A DNA stretch of 64,000 nucleotides from Ephemerocybe angulata (Eukaryota; Basidiomycota; Agaricomycetes; Agaricales; Psathyrellaceae): contig JAACJK010000220.1 of assembly GCA_013368325.1 (NCBI GenBank), positions 248,001 through 312,000 of the forward strand, written 5' to 3'. Each line of letters opens with the position of its first letter. Within the stretch, counting starts at the first letter, position 1. Shown here piece by piece: positions 32,301-44,316 of this stretch. The translations under genes and the position numbers were made by a program. Below the pieces are notes generated by a model. It saw only the letters and a program-made list of their open reading frames with translations, ran no database searches and was not told where the DNA came from.

Positions 32301-34621
32301 TTTATCAGGGCAAGCTTTGCCTCTGACGATTGTCTCTCTTGGGGGTTTAGGTACGCCAATCCCTGACCAATTTCAGCAGCTCGGTCCTCCAGATATTTGG
32401 AGACCCGTGCCTTTTTACCCTTCGCCTGTGTAGTTGCTGCAGCTCTTACTAGTGCAATTGACGCGCTACCACTATCCGGGACAAGAGGCCCAGCGAACTC
32501 CACCTCCGAGTTCTCGAGGACAGATTTCGGCAGAAGTTTGTTGAGAACCTGGATTTGCACCGCAGTGGTGTTCCTGCTTGACAGCGCTACATCGTAACCT
32601 GTGTTGAGCGTGGCCGCGCCGTGGAAGCAGGTCACCAGTCGACCGCCGAACCCGAAGTTGATGACAGGAGCTCTTGCCGTAGTACGCGCAAGTGGGTCGT
32701 TTGATCCAAGAAGAGATGGAGAAGGAGCGTATACTGTTGAGGTAGGAGCGTGTAGAGTCTGTACCACAGGGGAGCCTTGCTCTTGGCTCGGATTGTACCC
32801 TCCGAAACTCGAAGTGGATTCGGAAGCTGGCATTTGAGGAGGGTCGTACGACTGGAATAGAGTTGGCTGAGGCAATGGGACCGGGACTGTGGGGGCGTAG
32901 GTCCCGGTAACAGACCCGTTCGTGAAGGATCGGTCTCTCTGGATGGTCTCTTTGCGCGGGGGCGGGGGCGAGTATACCTGACGAGGGGGCGGGGGCGAAT
33001 ATACCTGTCTAGAGGGAGGTGCGTCGGGCTTGGCATACGACTGCGGCTTTGGAGACTGTGTCCGCTTCGTAGTCAAAACGTCGGCTATGGAAGGCTGAGG
33101 TGGAGCATAGGGATCTGGGGGATATGCAGCACCAATTCTAGGGGATGTATGCGGTGGACTACGAGTCAATTCTGGGGACGAGGACTTTGGCGGTTGATGG
33201 ATGTCACGCCCCACAGTTGGTGGATCGTATGGAGCCTGAGTAGTAGCTACACCTGGGGACAAAGGCTTATGGGAGTGGTTATGCGTCGTTAACTCGTCAG
33301 GGAAGTCGTCATGATGCACTTCCTCATTCACGGCTTCCTCTTGCGCCTCAGGGTGGGAGGCTTGCGGTCCATGCGTATAGTTATAGGGATTAGGTGGAGG
33401 GGAACTTGGAGTCGTATGCGTTTGCTCTGGGGACCAGTGGGCAGCTTGCGCAGTGATTGAGCTTTCCTCTGCTGGTGCAGGCTCCAAGAAATCTTGGTGA
33501 ATCGGAGTCTGCGCAAGAGCGTGGGTCGATTGGGTAGGTACGTATAGGGTCTGGTATGGATTGACGGAGGGTGGTCGGGCTCCCTGAGCAGGGGAATATG
33601 CACGGTAATTCGGTTTGTGGTCATATGTATTTGTCGGGGCTGTATTTGCGTTAGTGTATCCGGGCGCTCTTGGAGGAGGAGTTGCTCTAGCAGGCGGAGG
33701 AGTCGGCCTGACGGGTGGAGGTGTAGGTCTCGCGGGTGGGGGAGTCGCTCTAGCCTGTGGGAGAGGAGGAGGTGGTGGTGTGGCTCTAGGAGGCGGTGCC
33801 AGGGGTGCTACCGGCGCGACAGCTGGAGCTTGATAACCATAACCTCCATAAGATTGAACAGGAGTGGGTCGTGTAGGTCGGCGCGACTTCGTCGTTGGAA
33901 AAGGCGGATCGTATGCATTGAGAACCTTAGGACGTTCTGGAGGTTTCGAGACCTTGGGAGGTTCAGGAGCAGGGATTGTAGGCTGAGTATGAGGAGCCAC
34001 TGTGTGCGGCACAGAGTAGACCGGTTGACCATATGACTGATACTGCGAAGTCGTAGGCTGAGAGTAATGACTGTAAGGGTCATATTGGGAGGCATTGGAC
34101 GGCGCTGCTGGAGTATATCTGTCTGTTGCAGGAGGTTCGGCTTGCCAGGTATTCGCAGTTTGAGGCGCCGGAGGGTTGTATTGGGAAGGTGTATAATATG
34201 AAGCGGGTTGCTGGGGATACGAGGTGGGGACACCTGCAAAGCTCGCCTTTAGATTCAAAAAACATGGTTCAATGTATATAAGAGACGCACCACCATATCC
34301 ATTGTTATATGATTCCTTCGATTCATACTGGGGCGCCGTTGAGTTGGCATTCTCGTATGCAGGGTAAGAGTGGGCGCCATGAGCCGCGTCCGGGGCTGGA
34401 GCATCCCATGGCGCCGGTTGTTCACCATAGTTCGGATAAGAGACGTGCTCTCCGTAGTTTGGCTGAGCGTCGAATCCTACATCCTGTGAAAGCGGTTCTG
34501 AAGCGCTTGGGTTTTCTTGGAAGGGGTCTGGCGCAGCGCTTTCGGCTCCTATGACGGCGAATGGGTCGGAAGAGGGGTCGTCCGAGCCAAAGAGAGAGGC
34601 TGCTGCCTGAGGGGTATCCAT
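29325..34621 (-). CDS. SEC16: COPII coat assembly scaffold Sec16
   Basis: Large peripheral protein that marks ER exit sites and organises COPII budding. About 1,600 residues. The start [20 protein letters not shown] (ATG at 34619-34621) leads a disordered region of some 600 residues rich in Pro, Gln, Tyr and Ser with several short tandem repeats. A conserved central region begins near [20 protein letters not shown], includes [16 protein letters not shown] and [20 protein letters not shown], then [20 protein letters not shown], and continues through [20 protein letters not shown] and [20 protein letters not shown]. This is the helical Sec13-binding ACE domain. The C-terminal part is disordered again and ends [18 protein letters not shown], the conserved Sec23-interacting tail. 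The stop is TAA at 29325-29327. The frame upstream of the chosen ATG is open but has no ATG. Confidence 0.93.
29427..29552 (-). repeat. Three tandem 42-nt repeats in SEC16 3' coding region
   Basis: Three units of exactly 42 nt (29427-29468, 29469-29510, 29511-29552) encode M(A/G)GSRPPS(A/T)APPPP. The units differ at only a few bases, indicating recent duplication or ongoing slippage. Confidence 0.85.
32956..33009 (-). repeat. Two tandem 27-nt repeats in SEC16
   Basis: Two near-identical 27-nt units encode QVYSPPPPR twice, in the disordered N-terminal half of Sec16. Confidence 0.75.
33671..33800 (-). repeat. TPPP heptapeptide repeat in SEC16
   Basis: Imperfect 21-nt units encode [21 protein letters not shown] and ARATPPP in a row, giving a Pro-rich linker in the disordered N-terminal part of Sec16. 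Confidence 0.75.
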
Positions 34622-35028
34622 TGGAATCCTGGGAGAGCCTTGCGACGTCGAGCCTGACAGGATTGGGCAGAAAGTCTCCTCACTCGAATGGGTCAAGAAG
34701 GCTAGGGGCCCGGGCTAAGCGATGTTTGGGCCAATTTGCCATTCCATTTTCGACACGTCACTTGCCGCTGATTCAGTTCGGACTTCACAAGCTTGACATG
34801 AAATCACACGGCATTATACTGTACAAGGTACACACATAGAGGAAAGTACTAGCTTCGACGAGGGTATATATAGGATAAAGAGAACGAGGAGCAGTAAACA
34901 AAACGTATTACACAGAAGCCCATCCAACACAACGATAGCTACAAGAAATACAAGAAATTGGATCCAACGCAGTACATAGTATGAGATAAACGATAGTTGC
35001 GAAAAACTCGCCAGACGTTAAATGAGGT
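34622..35028. promoter_or_regulatory. SEC16 upstream region / PUF gene 3' region
   Basis: 407 bases between the SEC16 start and the stop of the PUF gene on the same strand. A TATATATA tract lies at 34865-34872. I see no coding content beyond an open frame without ATG that continues SEC16 upstream. Confidence 0.45.
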
Positions 35029-36817
35029 TTAGAAAGCGGATTTGTTACATCGGGGAGCTTCTATAAGAGCGGCGGTTGACCTTCAAAATGTGGTCGACTA
35101 TTTAAAATGGATCAGCGGCGGAAGGACGAGAGGGAAGTGTGAACTGGGCTTACTCGCGATAAGGTGTTTGCATTCGGCTGGGTTGGGAGTATTTGCGAAC
35201 GCACGACAGAGTTCCTGGTCAACTAACCCAAACAAGAGTTGCCTCTGGAACCCTGTTGCACAGTTCAGGGACCTTTGGACAACGTAATCTTCAGGACCAT
35301 GTTAGCGGCTAAGTAAGTGCAGCAAAAGTTGGGGGTAACTCACTGCCGTATTGGTCATGTATCAAAGCCCATACCGCGCCGGGCAACATCAATTCGGCGA
35401 TGAGAGCCCCCCGCTCCGACTCACTTCCATGGGCAATCGCGACTTCGCATACATTGGAAGCATGCTTGTGCTTTCCGAGCTCAACAAGCTGTCCTCTTAT
35501 CCAGATCTGCAAATATCCCCGCTCTCTGTCACCGCCATGCTCCAACAAATATTGGACAACATAATTCTGCAGGTTGAGATTAACAGCAAATTAGTAGGTG
35601 CTCGACGGGAGGTGTAATATATTTGCCTCACCCCATACTGGTCGTTTATCATCTCTGGGACCTGCTCCATGAATTCATCGAGCAGAGGTTGCGCTTGTTC
35701 GAGGGGCAAGTACTCCAGGCACCGCTGGAGTACACGGCAACCGTAGGGATGTTTGGCGATCTCAAGCGCGTGTCCCACAAACCCACTGACGAAGTCGAGA
35801 AGCTGGAGAGGGACAACCTCCAAGATCTTTTGTATAACCTGGCCGTTATTTAGCGCCGAGGAATCCGCAGGAGGCGTATAAGGCTTACATGGTTCCCATG
35901 AGCGTTCTTAACGCACTCCGCGACATGGGGTTCAAGCCTCTGGACGAGTCGAGCTTGATGCGATGGTGGAACGAGGTCGAGAAGCTATCGACAACGGTAA
36001 GCAATCTAAGGACTCAAAATAGCGTCGCGTGCATACCTTTTGAATGACCCTACATCCGTACACATGTAGCGATAGGTCTCGCACATGGTCTATGAGAAGA
36101 TCGACATATCCAGCATAGTATTGAGCGTCTGAACGCTCTGCAATTCTTTGGACGACCTGGCTCCAAACCGACGATGAGTACTAGACCGGAGCAATGGATA
36201 ATTAAACATACATAATTACCAAACATATCTTTTGAAAGGTCGAGGAGACCAGCACTGATGATCTCTCGACGGACCATGTCGAGGTCATCTTCACTTGCTT
36301 CCGGACTGTCGATTGCGTCCTGAAGGAACCGAGACCCGTATTGGTCTCGGCTGAACTCAGCCACATGACCGACAATATCCTAGAGGTCGTTGGACGATTA
36401 GCCACTTTATGGAAGGAATACAAGTATGCAACGTACCTTGAGCTTCCACTTGCGGTCCTGTGTGGTCCGAAAATCGTGCAAGAGCTTCGGAATGGGTCCT
36501 ACTGATGAGCGTACCAGCTTCGGCCCGTTCAGTAATCGCAGCTGAGGCTGCTTCTTCTTTTTTGAGGGAGAGCTACGCTGTGAGCCGTGCTGCAAGAGCG
36601 GGGGCGAGAACGATGGATAAACAGCCGGCTTGGGTGCGAAGGGGGTGGGAAGGTAATGGAACGAAGGAAGGGTCGGAGAGTACGGCTGAGGCGGGAGGAA
36701 CCCATGGCCTGGTCCCAGTGCCAGTCGCCTCTCAGGTGAAGGAGGAACGATGCCCCCTGGAATCAAGACCCACTCGATATGGTTTGGATAAGGCGGCGGG
36801 GCGAAGCAGGCAGACAT
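35029..36817 (-). CDS. Pumilio-family (PUF) RNA-binding protein
   Basis: Binds sequence elements in mRNA 3' UTRs and usually represses or localises them. About 480 residues; the start MSACFAPPPYPNHIEWVLIP (ATG at 36815-36817) leads a short Pro-rich N-terminal region. The Puf domain begins at LLHDFRTTQDRKWKLKDIVG, then HVAEFSRDQYGSRFLQDAID, GLLDLSKDMFGNY, VRDLSLHVYGCRVIQKV, ALEIAKHPYGCRVLQRCLEY, EMINDQYGNYVVQYLLEHGG, LGKHKHASNVCEVAIAHGSE and IHDQYGNYVVQRSLNCATG, close to the usual eight repeats. The last short exon ends KAPRCNKSAF with TAA at 35029-35031. The N-terminal region is much shorter than in many fungal PUF proteins, so upstream exons may be missing from this model. Orthology to a specific yeast Puf is not clear. 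Confidence 0.85.
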
Positions 36818-39800
36818 GAGTTTGGGTGGGTGGTTAGATAGCGCGACGGGGCAGCAAGAAAGTAAATATATCGCACCGACGCGGTCCTGAATATATTGCT
36901 AAGATTCCGTCCAGTGGAGAGGACGACGGAGGCAATTTGCGGAAGGGGAAGGTGAATGTTGGATCGAGATCCTGCCACGCTGTTTCAACGGAATCAAAAT
37001 GGTTAGAGCGCGGAGGCCAAGCGGAGGCCCTGAATCCTTTCTCCTACCCAATCGAACTATTCTCGAAGCCGCTAGAAGCCCATTCGAAATTGGTACCTTC
37101 CTTCTGTGTAGGTGTGTGTGGTCATCCACCTTCGCTGAATTCAAATGCTGAATAGACTTCACGGAGAACTGCGAAAACGTGTTCGTGAGTCGTGACACAC
37201 CTTCGCTTCCTTAGCTTTGTTCTGCGCCACAGAACGGCGCGGGGCATGACGCTGAGCTAGCCCACACGCCAGGGCGGCCCCGCGACCCTGAACGACTGTT
37301 CGGAGGGAACTCCCGGATTATATTGGTTTTGCGCTCCGTGAGAGCCGCCGCCGGGGATATCTCTGGGAGGAAGACCCGCCCGTCCCATATCACTTTGCAA
37401 ACATCGTAGAATTGCCAGCATTAAGTTGAAGCACTTCCTCCTGCAGCCTCCTTGCGATGGAATGTCGCGATCGTCCCTGTCACTTCATTTTGTCAAATCA
37501 CCTATTTGACTTCTCCGTGCCCGTATATGGATCGGAGGCGGACCACTGCACCTTGAGCGTATCACATCATATCACACAAAAGAGGGTCTCCGGTCAAAGT
37601 CACACCAGTGTCCGCGCATTTCGCGATGGCGAGCGGGTTGATAAAAACACAACCACCGAGCAATCAATAGCAATCAATTACAATCTAACTGGATTAAGCG
37701 CTCATCATGCGACATATTGCAGATATTTTACGTACCATCAAGGGACTGACATCAGCAGTGGGCCTGCTCAGGCTGGACTCAGCTGGACGGTGCAAACCAA
37801 TCATAGGCGGTTGCCACCGTTGAGCTTGCACTCAGGTCCTCATGCTGCGCCAAGAAGAGTATAACAGGGACAACCGAAGGACGACCAAGAGGTGCTCGCT
37901 CCCGCAGACAATCAGAGGGGCAGAGCCACTGTGACTATTGCCGCCAAGTTCCAACCGGTCATATTATTGTGGCATACCCGAAAATGAAAGCAGTCAACGC
38001 AAGCCTACAGCCGTGAAGATGAGAACCTGGGCAGTAAAGGCGGAAGGCATCGGAAGAAGAAAGAAATCATTGAACTGCAGCAGGTACAAGGTGTCACCAA
38101 CAAAGAGGTGCAAGGTTGCAAGTTGAAGAACAAAGAAGTGAAATGAGAGCATAAGCGAGAGCACGTACCCGACCAATGGCAATACCCCTTCAGACCCCAG
38201 GGTCTCCTACCCCTATGAGAATGAGGCCTACTAGTACTACTCTACAGGCCTTGCAACGGCGTATGGTGTTCGAGAGTGGCCAGGTTGAAATTCAATTTCG
38301 ATATTTCGCGCGCAGAATTTCGTCGGAGTTTGTACTGGGCCTTGGTGAGACCAGCAAAGAGTGAACAACTGGGGGTGCTACAGCAACCACCTATTGCTGA
38401 AACTCGCCCTGGGCCCTCTCTAGGATGCATAGAGGGCCCTGGTATAGGTGAGACGAGGAGGACTTCTCCAGATTCCGCGCTATGCTATCCTGGCTTCGCC
38501 TTGAGGGATGGGAATTGGCGCACAGCCACCATCAAACCGACAAGCGCCCATGAACACCCGCTTCATCGTCGTTTCCTGGAGGTTCTGGACTTTGCTAAGG
38601 CCAAGTAATAGCAGTTATGAGACTACAGCATGTATGTACACACATATATACAATAAATATGACTTCCAAAGTGACCGATGACCTGGAATAATGTACTTTG
38701 TGCAAAACCGTGTGGGCCGGATTTTTGGACATCCGAATTTCTGGCTCTACCCTCTAGGTATGTCTACCAACGTCCCAAGGTCTCAAATTATGTATAGTTA
38801 CATTAGGGGAATGACATAGTATAGATTGCACCAGCTAGTCTGTCTTAGAATTAAATCCGAAGCCAGGAAAAGCGAACTTTGTCCAAAACCGTTGCTTCGC
38901 AAGTTGTGTTTGTACCGAACAAATATTTACATCAAAAGTTTATGACCAAACATTGCCCTCATGCTCCTCAGATCTACAAGGGATACGAGCGGCTGGTTTA
39001 GGAGCCTGGGCTGCGACATAATCTTGGTAGGAAAATGTATGATAGTATCCGTGTTGTTGGACACATCAGACTGGTGGGTACGGTAGGCCGGACGGGCATG
39101 GATGGATTTTGATGGAAAGCGCGCGCGGCGCCTCCAGTGTAGAGGTTCGACTTGACAATCCTGGCCGTATTCAGGGGTACGAGGGTCCTTCCTATGTCTA
39201 GAACTGGCATATATGTGGTCTATTTGGTAGCTGCCTTGAATTCAAGGAGAGCTTGACTTTCGCCGGCTTAATGCCAGCATTCTAAGGGTCAGCACAGTCT
39301 GTCCTGAAGGGAGGAAGTGTAAATGGCACACACTTTCCTGCAGTTCATTCATTCCCGCAGCTCTATGCTACTTTACAGCGATTATACACCATTAAAACTT
39401 GAATGAAACGAGCCCCAGGCAGCCCCACTGGCAGGCGCCCTCCAAGTCAACTCCGAGCCTCTCGCGCGGGCCTCCCTCACCCGGATGTCGCGGGTTCAAT
39501 CCTCTTCATGGCCACATATCAAATAAATTTTTCTCGGGTCCAGGAGCAGCTTTTAGGCACATAGGATCTACGAGGTGACAATGAGCCATAGTTCTATGCC
39601 CGTAGCATTTTAATAGAGCCATGTGTACCCTGGTTGTTGGGGGAGAATGTGTCCAAACTGTGCTTGTGTGGACGGCGCGCGGGAAATCCATCCTTGCCCG
39701 TCCGGCCTAACGTAGGTGGTGGTACGCAACCTTCTATGCCGGTTGTCGCGAATAACTTCAAGTGCTTGAGTTCGATTCCCCGTAGTGTCAATTATTTGTG

Positions 39801-40122
39801 GAGGTACTATGCGGCCGCCAGTGCATGGTACGACTACAAATAATCGAATGCCGTACAGCCATAAACCGCTCCATGTCCTTCTCGTACCCGCATGTGTCGC
39901 CGTTCAGACTCGCCCAGCGCTCGCTGTTGCTGGCACACTCAAGGCACTTGCTGCCGCTACCCCCATGCAAGGTGCGCTACAAAGCCACTGGCGTCCACTT
40001 CTCCTTAGCAATATCTCGATTGGGAACATTGAAAGCATTACAATTTGCAGTTAACCGGGATAAGATAAGCAAACATGGTACGACGACAACACAGCAAGCA
40101 GATAAGAAAGAGATATTAGATT
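36818..40122. other. 3.3-kb stretch without a supportable gene
   Basis: The longest gene-free stretch in the window, between the PUF start and the kinesin-1 stop, both minus. Open frames exist on both strands but are short, often lack ATG, and have no protein-like composition. 38600-38960 is AT-rich. There is a hairpin at 38411-38439 and two T-arm-like fragments near 39495 and 39775. Undetected 5' exons of the PUF gene, a non-coding RNA or decayed transposon sequence are all possible. Confidence 0.5.
38411..38439. repeat. Inverted repeat / hairpin
   Basis: Perfect 9-bp arms GGGCCCTCT and AGAGGGCCC flank an 11-base loop. After one mismatch the stem continues two more pairs (38408-38409 with 38441-38442). 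Confidence 0.7.
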
Positions 40123-43100
40123 CTACCGCGAATTGAAGAACCAGGAGGCTCGTTTCGCTGAAGAGTTCGTCAGACCGAATGCCACGAAAACGAGAGAATG
40201 ATGGTAACTTACATTGTCTGATGGAGGTTATAAAAATTTAAAATTCCAGTTAGCGCCGGAGATATTATGAGGACAAAGATCACTTACCCTGCCTCTTCAT
40301 TCTGCAACCTCGCCAAGGGGTTGGCCGATGACATGGACGCGGGAGCAGGAGGGCTCGTGCTGACGCCACTTCCCCCTCCGCCTCTCAGCGGCTTCGCGAT
40401 ACGACCAGCGAAACTCAATGTAGACGTAGAAGCAGCCTTCGAGGCTCTTGCCTGATCGAGGCGCTCCTTAACGGCCTGCAGCTGAGCCTCGAACTTCTGG
40501 TTCTGAATGGACAATCTGCGGTCAGCGTCCTGGAGGAGAGCCTCCAAATTCTGGATCCTCTCATTGCGCGCCAACAGTTTGCGTTCAGCGATACCAGCCT
40601 CCTTCTTTAAAGCAGAGTTCTGATCGACGAGCTGCAGGGACCCGGTGGTCAACGAAATGAACCGGAAAGACAGAATTGGCGTACACACCTGTTTCTGCAC
40701 TAACGTCAGCTGTTCCAAATTGCGTTCCAGGAAGGCCATCTTCTTTTGCTGAGCCTTACTGTTGCTGTTGCGAATGACGTTGTTGTATTGCTCCTTGATC
40801 TCATCGAGCTGAATCTCCAACTCGACAACCTTCAAATGCAGTCAGACCCTCGATTTCTGGAAATAGGGTCCCGAGTAAGCTCACCTTCTCGCAACGGTTC
40901 TGAAGGTCTCGCATAAGCGACTTCTTCACGCCGTCAAACTCTGCCAATTGAATATTGATAGCCTTACGCGTCCGCTCGAGATCTTGGGCGCTCTCAGCAA
41001 GGTTCTTTCCACCTTCAATTCCGGCAGAAGTGACGGCGAATGCACGCTGTATGGCAACCCGTCAGAACCTTGTAAACGCCACCGGTAACCAATTTACCTT
41101 GAGTTCCTCGTTCACGCTCTTGAGACTTTCGATCGAGGCGTTGAGATTACGGATCTCTGTATGGCGAAGCTCAAGCTGTTGCTTCAGATCGGACACCTCG
41201 TTCAGCTGCGCCTCGCGTTTGGCGTTGTATTGAGCCTCGAGTTTGACCTGGGAAGATATCAAAAAGCTGAGAGACAAACTGACACAAGACCCTGTCGTAC
41301 CTTGAGGTCACTCATCGCTTCAGCGACGTCAACGTTGCTAGTCTCTTCATCATGGATAGTCTTCTCTGTGGGGCTGTCAGGATAACGCACGAAGGGTAAG
41401 AACGTGGTCCATACCGAGAAGCTCCTCATACTCGGATTCCAATCCAGTAACCCGGTTCTCGAGCTCATCCTTCCTCCGAGACAGCATTTCGTTCTCCTCC
41501 TGTGATTGTCTCAATCGGTCGACAGTTTCCTTCAGAAGGTTCTGACCCTCCGATAGCTGCCTTCGGATATTCGTGAGGTCCCCCGAGGTCAGAGGTTCCG
41601 CAGAGTCTATGCTATCTAACTTGACGAGAATTTGTCGCAATTGCTCATCTTTATCGGAGAATGCCCCTTGCTGTTGCCCAGTTAGAATTGAACTAATCGG
41701 CGTCGGGTAGGGTACGAAGCTCACCGAGTCGAATTTCGCCATCATCAGAGCCATCTTCTCCTGCTTTCTCTTCTCCTTATCTTCAGCGGACGGATCCTTC
41801 TGAGTGGTCTTCAGCTCCGTAAGCTGCTTCCGGACTTCATCGAGCTCTCCCTTGATATCATAATTCTGCTCCTTCAAGGTGTCGATGGTGATAAGACCCT
41901 CCTTGTTGTCATAATCTAACCGCTCAAGTTGCAACCGCAGCTCATTGATCTGGCTCGACATGGTTTGGTTTTCCTGACAAAGAGGTAGATAATGAGCCCG
42001 GAGTCAAAGCAGGTGGGGAACCTTCCAACCTTGTTCACAGAAGCTTCCTGCTCCTTAAGGAACACCAACTCCTCCTTCAGCTCGCTCACAAGCTTACCCG
42101 CAGCGACAAGCGCGCTCTCTTTCTCGGCCAGCGAGTCGCTCAGTTCGTTCTCGCGCCTCAGGAAGTCCTCGCGTTCGTCCTTGTCCAGACCGATGACAGT
42201 AGGTGTCTGAGGGCGGCTTTCAAGGTCGTTGCGGAGCCCGTCGATCGCGGGATTGACAGGAGTCATACTGCGAGACGCAGCCACAGACGTCGATGCCGAC
42301 GAAGGTGAAGGGGACACAGCAGGCTTCTTGACATCCTTGGCTGGTGCGGGAGCACCTCCCTTGCCAGGAGCGGCCCAATTGCTCTCTTCGACGACGCCTC
42401 CTGATCTCCATATCGCAACCTCGGCCTCGAGTGCAGCAATGTATTCCGTGAAGTTCCTGTTGGCAATCTGAGCCTTACCAAGCAATGACTTGAGTTCCAG
42501 GGGAGACAGCTCTTGGTTGACGCGGGCAGTGTTCTTGATAGACTTGGCACGAATACCAAATCGAAGGGTTCCAAGCGTTTCCGCTTCATTGTACGACGAG
42601 GGAGAGCAGTTGATAATGAGAGTTGTCCTTGAGTTACCACCCAAGGATTCTTGCAGGATACGCGTCAATTTAGAGTCGCGATAGGGGATATGTTTGGCCT
42701 AGTCATATTAAGCGGCTATGCCTGGAAAGCTGAACAACCGGAGCTTACCTTGCTATCTGTGAGGGCGTTGATGACCATGCCGAGCGCAGATAATGACTTG
42801 TTGATCTTCTTCGCCTCCTCCAAAGTCTGGCCAGAAGCGCCAGTCTTTCCAACCTTCTCGGAACCAGCAAGATCAACAAGGTACAAGTTTCCTGTCTTCT
42901 GTGCGCCGGTCTCTGTATTGCGTTGCTGGATAGAGATTAGGAAGATCGAATGCGAACGAGAAGATTCGGCGTTCATGTCTGGAGACCTGTAAGCAACTTG
43001 CAAACGCTAGCGCAATTGTAACCTACTGGTGGCGGTCACAACCCTCGCGGCACCTCCTGTTCGCATAATCTCGTACACTTCCTGGGCACTGCTGACATAG

Positions 43101-43913
43101 TAGTCTGAGAGGTTCTTGACATAAACACCCTTCGACTTCTCTTCGTGAACCTGGAGGTTATCATTCTGGGCTGGAAAGAGTGTGAGGTGACGACGAAGAA
43201 AGCAGTGGACATCCACATACGAGCGAGAAGATCCCTGATGCGTTCAAGATAGATTTCCATGTACGAGACTTTGACGAGGTATTCTAGGTGGGAGTCACTC
43301 TCGACGATGGACTGGAATATTTGCTCTGTTATCCGGGGGATGATTCCTCTAAGTTCGGGGTTGTCGATATCCGCACCCTAAGACGTAAAGCTTCTAATGA
43401 GAATCGGAGGTCGTTTGGACCCAGACGCTGCGCACCATCATCGTGAATGTCTTTCCACTACCCGTCTGACCATACGCGAATACAGTGCCGTTATAACCAT
43501 CGAGAACATCTGAGAGGAGAGCATGAGGAGGGTGGCATTGAGTGAAGGTATCTCGGGAACCGACCTTTCACGATGCTTCAAAGAGGACCGGGGTTAGTCC
43601 ACCAATAGGTGTAATTGAAAGCTCTGTTTACGCACTCCTTGACTCCATATTCGAAGATCTCATCCTGTTGGGTTTTCATGGGAAACACGCGATCGAATGT
43701 GAACCCATCCCTCTCTGGTCCTGCGGACAACGAGGCCGACTTGACCTTGACGGTCTGGAGGTTCTCATCGAAGTCGACTACAATCTCTCCGCCTTCCCTG
43801 GCCTCGATAGAGTTGACAGGTCGAAACCTATGTTACGATAAGTGTGCCAGCCACCAGGCCAGAACCTTCCTTCCGCACCTACAAACGACCTTGATATTCG
43901 TTGAACTGGCCAT
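40123..43913 (-). CDS. KIN1: Kinesin-1 heavy chain (conventional kinesin)
   Basis: Plus-end-directed microtubule motor moving vesicles and nuclei along hyphae. About 950 residues. The start [18 protein letters not shown] leads the N-terminal motor: nucleotide-binding [31 protein letters not shown], switch [16 protein letters not shown], switch [40 protein letters not shown] and [15 protein letters not shown]. The neck and a long coiled-coil stalk follow (LRNDLE, LEEKES-type heptads, [20 protein letters not shown]), then [20 protein letters not shown] and a Gly/Ser/Pro hinge [18 protein letters not shown]. The tail [19 protein letters not shown] then NSR is completed only by including a 5-nt exon. 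Fungal kinesin-1 lacks light chains; none is seen here. The stop is TAG at 40123-40125. Confidence 0.93.
40213..40217 (-). other. 5-nt microexon in kinesin-1
   Basis: ACAAT on the minus strand lies between an acceptor CATCAG and a perfect donor GTAAGT. Upstream exon ends GCAGG (donor GTAAGTG) and downstream exon begins CGAAACGAGCC. With it, the frame reads [16 protein letters not shown] and stops; without it the tail is out of frame. Confidence 0.8.
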
Positions 43914-44316
43914 CGTGGCCGAACGGTGATGGCACTGTGCCCTGGGCAATCGAGCGGACTAAGGCTGATTCAGGGTGACCTGATTAATGAGCTAGGTAAC
44001 GTCCTGTCTGGCACCAGATATCGTCGTATGTGGCACCGAAGAATGGGTATAGAGAGAGCCAGAGCTCAGCACGGTGCTGGAGGAAGACAAAGCGGCAAGA
44101 CCACGCCTGAGCTGGGATCACGTACTCGTGTTGCCACTAAACCACCGTGACAGCCAACATAACAACGCGGCTTGTTCTCATTTATTTTCCGACGCCCCTA
44201 TCTTTACAATCCGACCGATTCAGGCCAGTTAAGTGAACAAACCATGGCGTCGAGGGTCATTATGGGAATTATATGTAGTACAAGTATCTAAGCCGCTGTG
44301 TCTAAGCAGTCCATGA
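43914..44316. other. Intergenic, kinesin-1 promoter / ELF1 3' side
   Basis: 403 bases between the kinesin-1 start and the ELF1 stop, both on the minus strand. No coding signal is seen. Confidence 0.45.

Noticed and set aside
37457..37864. Plus-strand open frame of 135 codons in the gene-free gap
   Set aside because: It has an ATG but no protein-like hydrophobic pattern, no recognisable motif and no supporting splice sites.
39480..39520. tRNA T-arm-like sequence CGCGGGTTCAATCC
   Set aside because: The T stem does not pair well and no matching acceptor, D or anticodon arms are found upstream; at most a decayed tRNA fragment.
39755..39790. B-box-like sequence GAGTTCGATTCC
   Set aside because: No T-stem pairing and no other cloverleaf arms.
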